Under the pieces are notes generated by a model. It was not told where the DNA came from. It did not search any database and worked only from the letters and a program-made list of their open reading frames with translations. A stretch of 46,980 nucleotides of DNA from Massilia sp. Root335 (lineage in GTDB: Bacteria > Pseudomonadota > Gammaproteobacteria > Burkholderiales > Burkholderiaceae_D): contig NZ_LMCY01000003.1 of assembly GCF_001425685.1 (NCBI RefSeq), forward strand, positions 203,831-250,810. The letters are read 5' to 3'. Made by a program: the position numbers and the translations under genes. Below, piece by piece: positions 27,467 through 36,141 of this stretch. Every line of letters begins with the position of its first letter. Positions within the stretch are counted from its first letter, which is position 1.

Positions 27467-28969
27467 GTGACGACGGGCGACGTGTCCGACCTGCTGGGCC
27501 AGGCCGTCCGGCTGCACCAGCAGGGCCGGCTCGAGGACGCGCAGGCCTTGTACCGGCGCGTGCTGGCGGCGGCCCCGCGCCAGTTCGATGCGCTGCACCT
27601 GCTGGGCGTGATCGAGCGCCAGCGCGGCCAGCCCGCGCGCGCGGTCGAATTCATCCAGGAAGCGCTGCGCGCCGATCCGCACCAGGCGCGCGCCCACTGC
27701 AACCTGGGGGCCGCGCTGCAGGACCTCGGCCGCGTCGACGCGGCGCTGGCCAGCTACGAGGCCGCGCTGCGCATCGATCCGGGCTATGCGCTCGCGTGGG
27801 ACAACCGCGGCAACACGCTGCGCCGGCTCGGCCGCCTGCCGGAAGCGCTGGACAGTTACGAGCGCGCCCTCGGCATCAGCCCGGCGATGGCGGATGCGTG
27901 GTGCCACCGGGCCATCGTGCTGCACGACCTGGGCCGCCACGCCGACGCGGCGGCGAGCGCCGAACAGGCGCTGGCGGCGCGGCCCGCGCACGCGGACGCC
28001 CTCGTCGCGCTGGGCCATGCGCTGCAGGCGCTGGACCACCACGCGGCCAGCGTCGAGGCCTACGACCGCGCGCTCGCGCTGGCCCCGCAGGCGGCGGACA
28101 CGTGGTGCGCGCGCGGCACGGCGTTGAAAAAATCTGGCGACCTCGCCGGCGCGCTGCACAGCTACGAGCGGGCGCTGGCCGCGCGTCCCGATTATGCGCT
28201 GGCCGAGCAGTACCGCGCGAACACGCTGCGCGCGCTGGGCCAGCGCGACGCGGCCGTCGACGCGTACCGCCGCGCCCTCGCGCTCGGTGCGGACGCGAAC
28301 GAGATCCGCTTCGCGCTGGCCGCGCTGGGCGAGGCCGACCAGCCGGACGCCGCGCCCGCCGATTACGTGAAAAGCCTGTTCGACCAGTATGCCGGACGGT
28401 TCGACCGCCACCTCGTCGACGTGCTCGCCTACCGCACGCCGGCGCTGCTGGAGGCGCTGCTGCGTCCGCGCCTGGCGGCGCCGCCGCTGGCATCGGTACT
28501 GGACCTCGGCTGCGGCACGGGCCTGTGCGCGCCGTTCCTGCGGCCGCTGGCGCGGCATCTCGCCGGGATCGACCTGTCGCAGCGCATGCTGGACAAGGCC
28601 GCGGACCTGGGCCTGTACGATGAACTGGCGTGCGCCGACATCGTCGACTGGCTCGCGGAGCGGCCCGCGTCGTGCGACCTCGCCGTCGCGGCCGACGTGC
28701 TGGTGTACATCGGGGACCTGGCGCCGCTGTTCGCGCGCGTGCGGCGCGTGCTGCGCGCGGGCGGGCTGTTCGCGTTTTCCTGCGAGGCGCTGGGCGGCGG
28801 CGGCGGCCGTGGTTATGCGCTCCAGCCGTCGAACCGGTTCGCGCATGCGCCGGATTACGTGCGGCGCACCGCGCGGGCGGCCGGGTTCGACGTCATTGCG
28901 ACCGAAGCGGCGACGCTGCGCCGCGACCATGGACGCGACGTTCCTGGTTACCTGATCTTGCTGTCGTAG
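27467..28969 (+). CDS. TPR-repeat protein with C-terminal class I SAM methyltransferase domain
   Basis: A 500-residue protein beginning at GTG 27467, four bases after iorB stops. Residues 1 to about 285 form roughly eight TPR repeats (for example AHCNLGAALQDLGRVDAALASYEAALRIDP). The rest is a methyltransferase with SAM motif VLDLGCGTGLCAPFL, acidic residue in GIDLSQRML, and the DLAVAADVLVYIGDL motif typical of type 11/12 enzymes. TPR-methyltransferases are thought to modify a bound protein or small-molecule partner; the target is unknown. The stop codon TAG (28967-28969) is formed by the left end of the palindromic element described next. Confidence 0.88.
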   Translation: MTTGDVSDLLGQAVRLHQQGRLEDAQALYRRVLAAAPRQFDALHLLGVIERQRGQPARAVEFIQEALRADPHQARAHCNLGAALQDLGRVDAALASYEAALRIDPGYALAWDNRGNTLRRLGRLPEALDSYERALGISPAMADAWCHRAIVLHDLGRHADAAASAEQALAARPAHADALVALGHALQALDHHAASVEAYDRALALAPQAADTWCARGTALKKSGDLAGALHSYERALAARPDYALAEQYRANTLRALGQRDAAVDAYRRALALGADANEIRFALAALGEADQPDAAPADYVKSLFDQYAGRFDRHLVDVLAYRTPALLEALLRPRLAAPPLASVLDLGCGTGLCAPFLRPLARHLAGIDLSQRMLDKAADLGLYDELACADIVDWLAERPASCDLAVAADVLVYIGDLAPLFARVRRVLRAGGLFAFSCEALGGGGGRGYALQPSNRFAHAPDYVRRTARAAGFDVIATEAATLRRDHGRDVPGYLILLS

Positions 28970-29100
28970 GGTGGGCACGCCGTGCCCACGCGTTCAGCAT
29001 GCGCCGGCGCGGACACGACGTATCTTTACCCTCCGGCCGGCGCGGACACGATATATCGCGCCTCGCGTATCACCGCGTGGGCACAGGGTGCCCACCCTAC
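28966..29100. repeat. 135-bp palindromic intergenic element (GTAGGGTGGGCAC family)
   Basis: The left end (28966-28992, GTAGGGTGGGCAC, GCC, GTGCCCACGCG) and the right end (29074-29100, CGCGTGGGCAC, AGG, GTGCCCACCCTAC) are each hairpins and together an inverted repeat. The middle contains GCCGGCGCGGACACGA twice (from about 29001 and 29036). This looks like two REP-type palindromes in a BIME-like arrangement. A single related hairpin is at 33779-33805. It sits between convergent genes and may act as a bidirectional terminator or mRNA-stabilising structure. Confidence 0.9.
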
Positions 29101-29702
29101 GCGACCGACAACGCCACCATCCCGAACTCGCCGAGCCGCACCGGCACGGCGCCGCGCGCGACCATGCGGTCGAGCGCGCGGCGGCCGTCGCCCGGCCGCA
29201 CGTCCACGGCGCGCATGGCTTCCGGCACGACCAGCGTCGTGAAATCCTCTTCGAGCGCATCCGTGACGGTGTTCAGCACGCAGTAGTCGGTGGCCAGGCC
29301 CACCACCGTGACGCGCTCCACGCCGCGCTCGCGCAATTGCACGGCCAGGTCGGTGCCGCCGAACGCGGAATAGGCGTCGGCCGCCGCCGTGGCGGCCTTG
29401 GAGATGACGACGGCGTCGTCCGGCAGCGCGAGTTCGGCCGCGAATGCGGCCCCCGGCGTGTCCGCCACGCAGTGCGGCGGCCACGGTCCGCCCTGGGCCT
29501 GGAACGAGCAGTGGTCGCCCGGGTGCCAGTCGCGCGACGCGAAAATGGGCAGTTCCTGCGCGCGATACAGCTCGATCAGGTGGTTGATGGGCGCGACGAC
29601 TTCGTGGCCGCCCGCCACCCCGAGCGCGCCGCCGGGCAGGAAATCGGCCTGCATGTCGATCACGAGCAAGGCGTCGCGCTTGTCGAGGTGGATCGCACTC
29701 AT
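29097..29702 (-). CDS. pncA: Nicotinamidase (isochorismatase-superfamily hydrolase)
   Basis: A 201-residue cytosolic enzyme that converts nicotinamide to nicotinate in the NAD salvage (Preiss-Handler) route. The catalytic triad is D16 (VIDMQADF), K102 (SKAATAAADAYSAF) and C141 (GLATDYCVLNT). The metal ligands are D58, H60 and H64 in SRDWHPGDH. Length and motif order fit PncA. Its stop (TAG on the minus strand) lies in the end of the palindromic element, three bases inside. Nicotinamide released by sirtuins such as the one at 10382 is its expected substrate pool. The gene starts 53 bases from the small gene upstream, so the two may share a promoter. Confidence 0.93.
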   Translation of the reverse strand: MSAIHLDKRDALLVIDMQADFLPGGALGVAGGHEVVAPINHLIELYRAQELPIFASRDWHPGDHCSFQAQGGPWPPHCVADTPGAAFAAELALPDDAVVISKAATAAADAYSAFGGTDLAVQLRERGVERVTVVGLATDYCVLNTVTDALEEDFTTLVVPEAMRAVDVRPGDGRRALDRMVARGAVPVRLGEFGMVALSVA

Positions 29703-29755
29703 GCTGTTCTCCAGATAAAGCGGGCGAGCCGCGATGCCCTATTGTCGCGCAAACT

Positions 29756-30115
29756 TCAGTGCCGCGTCTCCCGCGCGGCGATGGCGGCGGCGGCGGCCGG
29801 GTCCGGATCGTGCCCGCCGAGCCGGTCGAGGATGGCCGCGGCCCGTTCGGCCAGCGCGGCGTCGGCTGCGTTCACCGTGACCTGGCAGTCGCGCACGTCG
29901 TCCTGCGCGACGGGCGCGTAGGTGTGCGAATAGGCGGTCTTGCCCGTCACCGAGGGCGCGTCGCCGACCGTGAAATTGCCTTGGACAGGTCCGCTTTCGT
30001 CGACGCGGACGTCGATCGCGACATCGTCCGCCGCGATGCCGGCGGCCAGCAGCTCGATGCGCGCCGCCTCGGCGACGGTGACGTGCTTGAACGTGCGGAT
30101 GATGGCTTGCTGCAT
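29756..30115 (-). CDS. Hypothetical protein with general-stress-protein-17M-like fold
   Basis: A 119-residue protein. AGGAGG is placed 6-7 bases before the ATG at 30115, a strong start signal. The first half (QQAIIRTFKHVTVAEAARIELLAAGI) has the pattern of the 17M/YsnF-type stress domain, where a beta strand is followed by a helix that reads like an intra-protein deviation. The second half (CQVTVNAADAALAERAAAILDRLGGHDPD) repeats a strand-helix unit, so it may be a ferredoxin-like fold. There is no signal peptide. Function is unknown. It is upstream of pncA on the same strand by 53 bases. Confidence 0.7.
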   Translation of the reverse strand: MQQAIIRTFKHVTVAEAARIELLAAGIAADDVAIDVRVDESGPVQGNFTVGDAPSVTGKTAYSHTYAPVAQDDVRDCQVTVNAADAALAERAAAILDRLGGHDPDPAAAAAIAARETRH

Positions 30116-30343
30116 GGTGTCCTCCTGCATGATATGCGCTTGCAATCACCGTACCAGAATCCCGTGGCGCACGGCGCCCGCCGCGACCGGCCCGGATGTC
30201 GTACCCTGTCTCAATCGTAGGTTCTCCCGCGCTATTTTCCACACGTGCGGCATGATTCCGCCAATTTAGTACAATCTGGCAACACCCCAGCCGTAGCACC
30301 GCGCTTCATGACTTTTCAATAACATCACTCCCAAGAGAATAAA

Positions 30344-31513
30344 ATGAAAATTTCAGCCCGGATTGCTTCATCCCGCCCCCTCGCCACCACCGCCATGCAC
30401 GGGCGCGTGGAAACGCTGCGCAGCGAGGGCCAGTCAGTGATCGATTTTTCGATTGCGATCTCGCACTTCCCGGCGCCCCGGCCGGTGCTGGACGCGGTGG
30501 CCGCGGCGATCGAGCGCCGCCGCATCATGCCGTACACGAGCGTGGTCGGCGCCCTCGACGTGCGCGTCAGCCTGGCGGACAAGTTGCGCAAGGAAAACGG
30601 CCTCGAGGTCCACACGGACGAGATCATCGTCACCAATGGCGCCAAGCAGGGGTTGTACGAAGCGCTGTATGCATTGAGCGACCCCGGCGACACCGTGCTC
30701 GTGTTCAAGCCGCACTGGCCGGCCTATGTTGCTACGTCACAACTGCTGGGCCTGCGCCCCATCCTCGTCGACCTCCCCGAGGAAATCACGCCCGCGCTGC
30801 TGGACGGGCTGGGCAAACCCGACATCGTCATCATCAATAACCCGCACAATCCCACCGGCAAGGTGTACACTCGCCGGGAACTGGAACACCTTCGTGCATG
30901 GGTGGAGCGCATCGGGGCCCGGGTGATCGTGGATGAAAGCTACGAACACCTGATCTTCGACGGCGGACACACCAGCCTGGCGGCATTGTGCGACTGGCGG
31001 AAGATCGGCGTGGTGACGCTGTTTTCGGCCTCGCAAAGCTATGCCATGATGGGCTGGCGGGTCGGCTTTGCGCTGGCGCCCGCCGAAGTGGTCAACGCGA
31101 TGCAGACGCTGCAAGGTCCGATCACGGCTGCCGCCCCCCATTTGTCGCAGGTCGCTCTCGAGGTCGCATTCGCGACCGGTGCGCCGCGCGCGATGATGGC
31201 GGACTACCGTGAACGGCGCGACCTGGTGGTGCGGCTGTTTGCCGAGGTCCCCTGGATCGTCATGCACGCGCCGGCCTCCGGTCCGTACCTGTGGGGAGAC
31301 GTGCGCAGCCTGACGCTGGACACCGTCGGCTTTGCCGATGCGCTGCTGGAGGAACATAAAGTGGCCGTCATGCCGGGCGAGGCGCTGGGCGTGCCGGGCC
31401 ATATCCGGCTCGGCTATATTTCGGACGACGTGGCGACATTGCGCGAAGGCATCCGCAGGATAATCGAATTTGGTGATGCGTTTGCCGCCCACAAGGCGGC
31501 AGATAGAAGATAG
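30344..31513 (+). CDS. Fold type I aminotransferase-like protein lacking the PLP lysine (K to Q)
   Basis: A 389-residue homolog of class I/II aminotransferases. Retained PLP and substrate features are NNPHNPTG (N169), VDESYEHL (D197, Y200), GWRVGF (R239) and the carboxylate-binding Arg in GHIRLGY (R355). The Schiff-base lysine, normally in SKxxAMTGWR, is replaced: the segment reads SASQSYAMMGWR with Q231 (codon CAA at 31034-31036). Transamination through an internal aldimine is therefore not expected, although PLP or a substrate may still bind. Known lysine-less fold type I relatives include ColD and the LCB1 subunit of serine palmitoyltransferase. It ends five bases before a Cache-type hybrid kinase, and composition is less GC-rich than in its neighbours. 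Confidence 0.85.
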   Translation: MKISARIASSRPLATTAMHGRVETLRSEGQSVIDFSIAISHFPAPRPVLDAVAAAIERRRIMPYTSVVGALDVRVSLADKLRKENGLEVHTDEIIVTNGAKQGLYEALYALSDPGDTVLVFKPHWPAYVATSQLLGLRPILVDLPEEITPALLDGLGKPDIVIINNPHNPTGKVYTRRELEHLRAWVERIGARVIVDESYEHLIFDGGHTSLAALCDWRKIGVVTLFSASQSYAMMGWRVGFALAPAEVVNAMQTLQGPITAAAPHLSQVALEVAFATGAPRAMMADYRERRDLVVRLFAEVPWIVMHAPASGPYLWGDVRSLTLDTVGFADALLEEHKVAVMPGEALGVPGHIRLGYISDDVATLREGIRRIIEFGDAFAAHKAADRR

Positions 31514-31518
31514 ATAAG

Positions 31519-33759
31519 ATGACATCTGGCTTGAGCCGCTTCCGGCTGAACAGCCTGCGCAGCCGGCTCATGTTGCTGGTCGCGCTGGCGATCACGCCGC
31601 TGGCGGTGATGACGATCCTGTCCGGGATCCGCGAACGCGAACATGCCATCAAGGCATCGGAAGAAAACCTGCGCCGCCTGACGGGCATGGCGGCCGCCAA
31701 CGAAGCCCAGTCGATCGAGGGCGCGCGCCAGATCCTCGTGGACCTGGCCAGCGTCCCCGACCTGATGGGCGACACGGCCAAGTGCACGTCGCTGCTGTCC
31801 GACGTCCTCGACCGCAACGAGGGCTTCGTCAACTTCGGCCTCATCCAGCTGAACGGCGACGTCACCTGCAGCGCCGTGCCGCTGCTGCACCCCGTCAACC
31901 TGGGCGACCGCAGCCACTTCCGCCGCGCCATCTCGGAACGCCGCTTCATTGCCGGCGACTACGTGTTCGGGCGCGTCATCAAGAAGCACACGATCAACCT
32001 CACCTACCCCGTCATCGACCGCAGCGGCAAGGTGCTGGCCGTCGTGTTCGCGGCGATGGACCTCGAAGGCCTGGACACCTTCATCAACGACATCAACCTG
32101 CCGCCCGGCTCCGTGCTGGCGACGGCGGACGCGCGCGGCACCATCATCTCGCGCCGCCCCGATCCCGAACGCTTCTTCGGCACCAGGCTGTCGCCCGCCA
32201 CGCTGGACGCGCTGAACACGGCCGGCCAGCGCGCCGTGACGATCCGCGGCGACGACGGCGTCGAGCGCCTGCACACCTTCGCCCGCGTGGGCGCGCCCGC
32301 GCTGACCGACTACACGGTCACGATCGGCATCCCCACCGAGACGATCCTCTCGGCCGCGCGCCATGACCAGATCATGTCCCTGCTCGGCCTCGCGGCGACC
32401 ACGCTGCTCGCGATGCTGGCCGCGTGGCTCGTGGGCGACGTCCTGATCGTCCAGCGCGTGCGCAAGCTGATGGGCACCGCCGAGCGCATCGCCGCCGGCG
32501 ACCTGGAAGCGCGCTCCGGCATCGCCTACGGCCACGAGGAGATCGGCAACCTGGCCCAGGCGCTGGACCGCATGGCCGCCGCGCTGCAGAAGAAGGAGAC
32601 GGCCCGTTCGCTGGCCGAGCGCGAACTGCGCGCCGCCGACCAGCGCAAGGACGAATTCCTCGCCATGCTCGCGCACGAGCTCCGCAACCCGCTGGCGCCG
32701 ATCAGCACGGGCGCCCACCTGCTCAAGCTGCTGCACTCGGACAATGCGCAGATCACGCAGACGTGTTCCATCATCGTGCGCCAGGTCGACCACATGACGA
32801 GTCTCGTCGACGACCTGCTGGACGTGTCGCGGGTCACGCGCGGCCTCGTCTCGCTGTCGACCCAGGTGCTGGATTTCAAGCGCGTCGTCGACGACGCGGC
32901 CGAGCAGATCCGCCCGCTGATCGCGGCGCGGCGCCACCGCGTCGTGATCGAACTGCCGCCCATGCCGGCCTACGTCAAGGGCGACCACAAGCGCCTCGTG
33001 CAGGTGTGCGCGAACCTGCTCAACAACGCGACCAAGTACACGCCGGAAGGCGGCACCATCCAGCTGCGCGTGGACGCGGACGGCAACGACTACGTGCTGA
33101 CAGTGGCCGACGACGGCATCGGCATGGAGCCGGCGCTCGTCGAGCGCGTGTTCGACCTGTTCACCCAGGCCGAGCGCACGCCGGACCGTTCGCAGGGCGG
33201 CCTCGGGCTCGGCCTGGCCCTCGTGAAAAGCCTCGTCGAGCTGCATGGCGGCGAAGTGAGGGCGTACAGTCCCGGCCTGGGCAAGGGGTCCACGTTCACC
33301 GTGCGCCTGCCCCGCTACACGCAGGACGTCGTGCTGGCGGCGGCGCCCATCGTCGGCGGACCGCATGGCGACGGCGCCGTACCGCTGCGCATCCTGCTCG
33401 TGGACGACAACGTGGACGCCGTGCACACGCTGCAGTTGTTCCTCCGTTCCGGCGGCCACCGCGTGGAAGTCGCGTATTCCGCCACGGACGCGCTGGAACT
33501 GGCGAAGTCGTTCGTGCCGGAAGTCTGCCTGCTCGACATCGGCCTGCCCGACTTCGACGGCAACGAACTGGCACGCCGCCTGCGCCTGCTGCCGCAGGCC
33601 GCCGGCGCCACCCTGATCGCGATGACCGGCTACGGCCGCCAGCAGGACCGCGACGCGTCGATGGCGGCCGGCTTCGACCATTACCTCGTCAAGCCGGTGA
33701 ACACGACGCAGCTGGCGGATATCCTGGCCGCCGCCGCGGAGGCGAACATCCGGCGCTAG
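31519..33759 (+). CDS. Cache-HAMP hybrid sensor histidine kinase with receiver
   Basis: A 746-residue inner-membrane protein. Two helices (RLMLLVALAITPLAVMTI at about 15-33 and LLGLAATTLLAMLAAWLV at about 290-310) flank a periplasmic dCache sensor (about 35-285). A HAMP linker, HisKA (MLAHELRNPLAP, H386) and HATPase (NNATKYT, DDGIGM, GLGLGLALV) follow, then a C-terminal receiver with D673 in LLDIGLPDFDGN and Lys in LVKPV. Cache domains bind small molecules outside the membrane, often amino acids. Five bases separate it from the lysine-less aminotransferase gene, so they form a probable operon. No DNA-binding output is encoded beside it, so phosphate presumably goes to a partner elsewhere. Confidence 0.93.
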   Translation: MTSGLSRFRLNSLRSRLMLLVALAITPLAVMTILSGIREREHAIKASEENLRRLTGMAAANEAQSIEGARQILVDLASVPDLMGDTAKCTSLLSDVLDRNEGFVNFGLIQLNGDVTCSAVPLLHPVNLGDRSHFRRAISERRFIAGDYVFGRVIKKHTINLTYPVIDRSGKVLAVVFAAMDLEGLDTFINDINLPPGSVLATADARGTIISRRPDPERFFGTRLSPATLDALNTAGQRAVTIRGDDGVERLHTFARVGAPALTDYTVTIGIPTETILSAARHDQIMSLLGLAATTLLAMLAAWLVGDVLIVQRVRKLMGTAERIAAGDLEARSGIAYGHEEIGNLAQALDRMAAALQKKETARSLAERELRAADQRKDEFLAMLAHELRNPLAPISTGAHLLKLLHSDNAQITQTCSIIVRQVDHMTSLVDDLLDVSRVTRGLVSLSTQVLDFKRVVDDAAEQIRPLIAARRHRVVIELPPMPAYVKGDHKRLVQVCANLLNNATKYTPEGGTIQLRVDADGNDYVLTVADDGIGMEPALVERVFDLFTQAERTPDRSQGGLGLGLALVKSLVELHGGEVRAYSPGLGKGSTFTVRLPRYTQDVVLAAAPIVGGPHGDGAVPLRILLVDDNVDAVHTLQLFLRSGGHRVEVAYSATDALELAKSFVPEVCLLDIGLPDFDGNELARRLRLLPQAAGATLIAMTGYGRQQDRDASMAAGFDHYLVKPVNTTQLADILAAAAEANIRR

Positions 33760-33778
33760 GTGCGCGGGATGCCGGCGT

Positions 33779-33805
33779 CATGTGGGCACGGGGTGCCCAC
33801 CCTAC
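33779..33805. repeat. Single REP-type hairpin related to the 28966-29100 element
   Basis: GTGGGCAC (33782-33789), GGG and GTGCCCAC (33793-33800) form an 8-bp stem followed by CCTAC. This matches the right end of the larger element almost base for base. It also sits between convergent genes, the kinase on the plus strand and the DUF3016 gene on the minus strand. Confidence 0.85.
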
Positions 33806-33842
33806 GGTTACGTAAATCGCGCAGGCGGGCGGCTTCCGCACG

Positions 33843-34328
33843 TCACCGCCGCGGCGCCCCGAACGTCTTCTTCCACCATTCGTCGATCATCTGCATCTCG
33901 TACGGCCAGCGCGCGTCGCGGGGATACGTGTTGATGTGGTCCGCGTACCCCTTGTCGCTGAGCTGCGCGGTGCCGCTCGCGACGACCTTGCCGCCCTCGC
34001 TGAGCGTGTAGCGCAGGCGCATGGCCGGCCAGTCCGCGCCGCCGCGCATGATGCGCAGCTCGTCGCTGCCCAGGCCATTCGGCTCCTCGCGTCCGACCAG
34101 GTCGATGTCGAGCACGTCGATGGCGAGGTCCTGCCCGGGCGGCAGCGCCGCGCCCAGCGTCTCGAAATGCTTCCTGAAATCGTCGAGCGCCTGCGTGCGC
34201 TGCCACGGCGCGCGCGGCAGGTCGGTGAAGCGTTCGGGCTGGACGTAGTGGACGGTGACGGCGGCCGATGCGGCGCCTGCGCCGGCCACGAGGCCCATGC
34301 CCAGCAATGCGGCGATGCGGATGTCCAT
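33843..34328 (-). CDS. Exported DUF3016 family protein
   Basis: A 161-residue protein with an N-terminal signal peptide (MDIRIAALLGMGLVAGAGAASA). It shows the DUF3016 pattern: VTVHYVQPERFTDL, then DLAIDVLDIDLVGREEP, RIMRGGADWPAMRLRYTL, and a C-terminal YEMQMIDEWWKKTF. Family function is not established; proteins of this type are secreted or periplasmic. The ATG at 34328 opens the signal directly. It is convergent with the preceding kinase and divergent from the antiporter. Confidence 0.82.
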   Translation of the reverse strand: MDIRIAALLGMGLVAGAGAASAAVTVHYVQPERFTDLPRAPWQRTQALDDFRKHFETLGAALPPGQDLAIDVLDIDLVGREEPNGLGSDELRIMRGGADWPAMRLRYTLSEGGKVVASGTAQLSDKGYADHINTYPRDARWPYEMQMIDEWWKKTFGAPRR

Positions 34329-34448
34329 GGTCGTTCTCCGGTCGGTTGATCCGACAACGATACCGGCAACTATACGCCGGTTCGCCGGCCTGCCGTGCCG
34401 CGCTCATCCGCCCCATCCCTTATCATCGGCCCTGACCGAGGAGATGAT

Positions 34449-36089
34449 ATGGAGACCGTCGAAGTCGTCCTGGCGATGCTCGTCGCCGTGATCGCCAGCG
34501 GCTACGTGGCGCGCGTGCTGCCCGTGGCCCTGCCCCTGCCGCTGATCCAGATCGTGCTGGGCGCCGTGATCGCGGGCGTCTTCGGCCACGGCGTCGCGCT
34601 CGACCCGGACATCTTCTTCCTCCTGTTCCTGCCCCCGCTGCTGTTCGTGGACGGCTGGCGCATCCCCAAGATCGGCCTGTTCCGCGACAAGGCCACGATC
34701 CTGGAGCTGGCCCTCGGCCTCGTCGTGTTCACCGTCGTCGGCGCCGGCTACCTGCTGCACTGGATGATCCCCGCGATGCCGCTCGCGGTGGCGTTCGCGC
34801 TGGCCGCCATCGTGGCGCCGACCGACCCCGTGGCCGTCGCGTCGATCACGGCGCGCGTGCCCATGCCGCCGCGCCTGCAGCACATCATCGAGGGCGAGAG
34901 CCTGCTCAACGATGCGAGTGGCCTCGTCTGCTTCCGCTTCGCCGTCGCCGCCGCCGTGACGGGGCACTTCTCGCTGGCGCGGGCGGGCCTGTCGTTCCTG
35001 TGGATCGCGCTGGCCGGCATCGCGGCCGGGGTGGCGATCACGTTCGCCATCACGCGCGCGCACGGCATCCTGCAGCGCCGCTTCGGCGAAGAGGACGGCG
35101 TGCCGGTGCTGATCAACCTCCTGACGCCGTTCGGCGCCTATCTCGTGGCCGAGAGGCTGAACGCGTCCGGCATCCTGGCGGCCGTCGCGGCCGGCGTCAC
35201 GATGAGCTACCTGGAACTGTCGGGCGGCGCCACGCCCGGCACGCGCATCCGCCGCAACGTCATCTGGGACGCCCTGCAATTCACCCTGAACGGCACCATG
35301 TTCGTGCTGCTGGGCGAACAACTGCCGGACATCGCGCGCGGCGCCCTCCACCCGGACGGCGGCCAGCCGTTCGACCCGTGGTGGCTCGCCGGCCGCGCCC
35401 TCGCGTTCAGCCTGGGCCTCCTGCTGCTGCGCTTCGCGTGGGTGTGGATCTCGCTGCAGCTGACCCTCCTGAACCGGCGCCGCCTCGGCCGCCAGGCGTT
35501 TGCGCCGAAGCTGCGCGTGATGCTGGCGACGTCCGTGTCCGGCGTGCGCGGCGCGCTGACGATGGCCGGCGTGATGACCTTGCCGCTCGCCCTGCCGGAC
35601 GGCGCCCCGTTCCCCGCGCGCCAGCTGGCGATCTTCCTCGCCGCCAGCGTGATCGTCGTCTCGCTGCTGGTCGCCGGTGCCGCGCTGCCCGCCCTGCTGC
35701 GCGGCCTCAGGATGCCGGACGAACCGGACGCGCCGTGCAGCGAGGACGACGCCCGCCGCGCGGCCACGCTGGCCGCCGTCGCCGCGCTGGAACAGGCGCA
35801 AAAGGCCGACGGCCGGACCGGCGCGGATGCCGCTCCCGCTGCGCGCGACCAGGCCGTCGGCCACGTGCTGCGGCTGTACCGGCACCGCCTGGACGCGGCC
35901 GGCGCGGCGGGCGGCAATGGCGATGCCCAGGCCCAGCTGCGCACGGAACGCGCCTACCGGCTGCTCGCGCTGAACGCCGAGCGCGACACCGTGCTGCGCC
36001 TCGCGCGCCGCATGGACATCTCGGACGAGACGGCGCGCAAGCTGCTGCGCCAGATCGACTTGCTGGAAGCGCGCTACCAGCTGGACTGA
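34449..36089 (+). CDS. CPA1-type Na+/H+ antiporter (NhaP-like)
   Basis: A 546-residue membrane exchanger. ATG 34449 follows GAGGAGATGAT and opens the first membrane helix. About twelve hydrophobic segments fill residues 1-430. The ion-binding motif is IVAPTDPVAVASI (about 118-131), with EGESLLNDASG shortly after and a later GVRGALTMAGV. It exchanges sodium (or potassium) for protons at the inner membrane and serves pH and salt tolerance. A 120-residue cytosolic tail (SEDDARRAATLAAV ... DISDETARKLLRQIDLLEARYQ) resembles the helical tail of bacterial NhaP-like antiporters. It lies alone between a DUF3016 gene and the PEP-CTERM gene. Confidence 0.92.
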   Translation: METVEVVLAMLVAVIASGYVARVLPVALPLPLIQIVLGAVIAGVFGHGVALDPDIFFLLFLPPLLFVDGWRIPKIGLFRDKATILELALGLVVFTVVGAGYLLHWMIPAMPLAVAFALAAIVAPTDPVAVASITARVPMPPRLQHIIEGESLLNDASGLVCFRFAVAAAVTGHFSLARAGLSFLWIALAGIAAGVAITFAITRAHGILQRRFGEEDGVPVLINLLTPFGAYLVAERLNASGILAAVAAGVTMSYLELSGGATPGTRIRRNVIWDALQFTLNGTMFVLLGEQLPDIARGALHPDGGQPFDPWWLAGRALAFSLGLLLLRFAWVWISLQLTLLNRRRLGRQAFAPKLRVMLATSVSGVRGALTMAGVMTLPLALPDGAPFPARQLAIFLAASVIVVSLLVAGAALPALLRGLRMPDEPDAPCSEDDARRAATLAAVAALEQAQKADGRTGADAAPAARDQAVGHVLRLYRHRLDAAGAAGGNGDAQAQLRTERAYRLLALNAERDTVLRLARRMDISDETARKLLRQIDLLEARYQLD

Positions 36090-36141
36090 ACCGCCCCGGC
36101 CTCGCTGCGACCCTGCCCGCATGGCGCACTGTCGGCTGTCT

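Noticed and set aside
28966..29100. A CRISPR array or miniature transposon
   Set aside because: There are only two hairpins and one internal direct repeat, without regular spacers. No target-site duplication was found. A REP/BIME-type element is a better fit.
30277..30292. Sigma-54 promoter before the lysine-less aminotransferase
   Set aside because: TGGCAACACCCCAGCC has GG-N10-GC spacing, but the -12 element is CAGCC rather than TTGCW.
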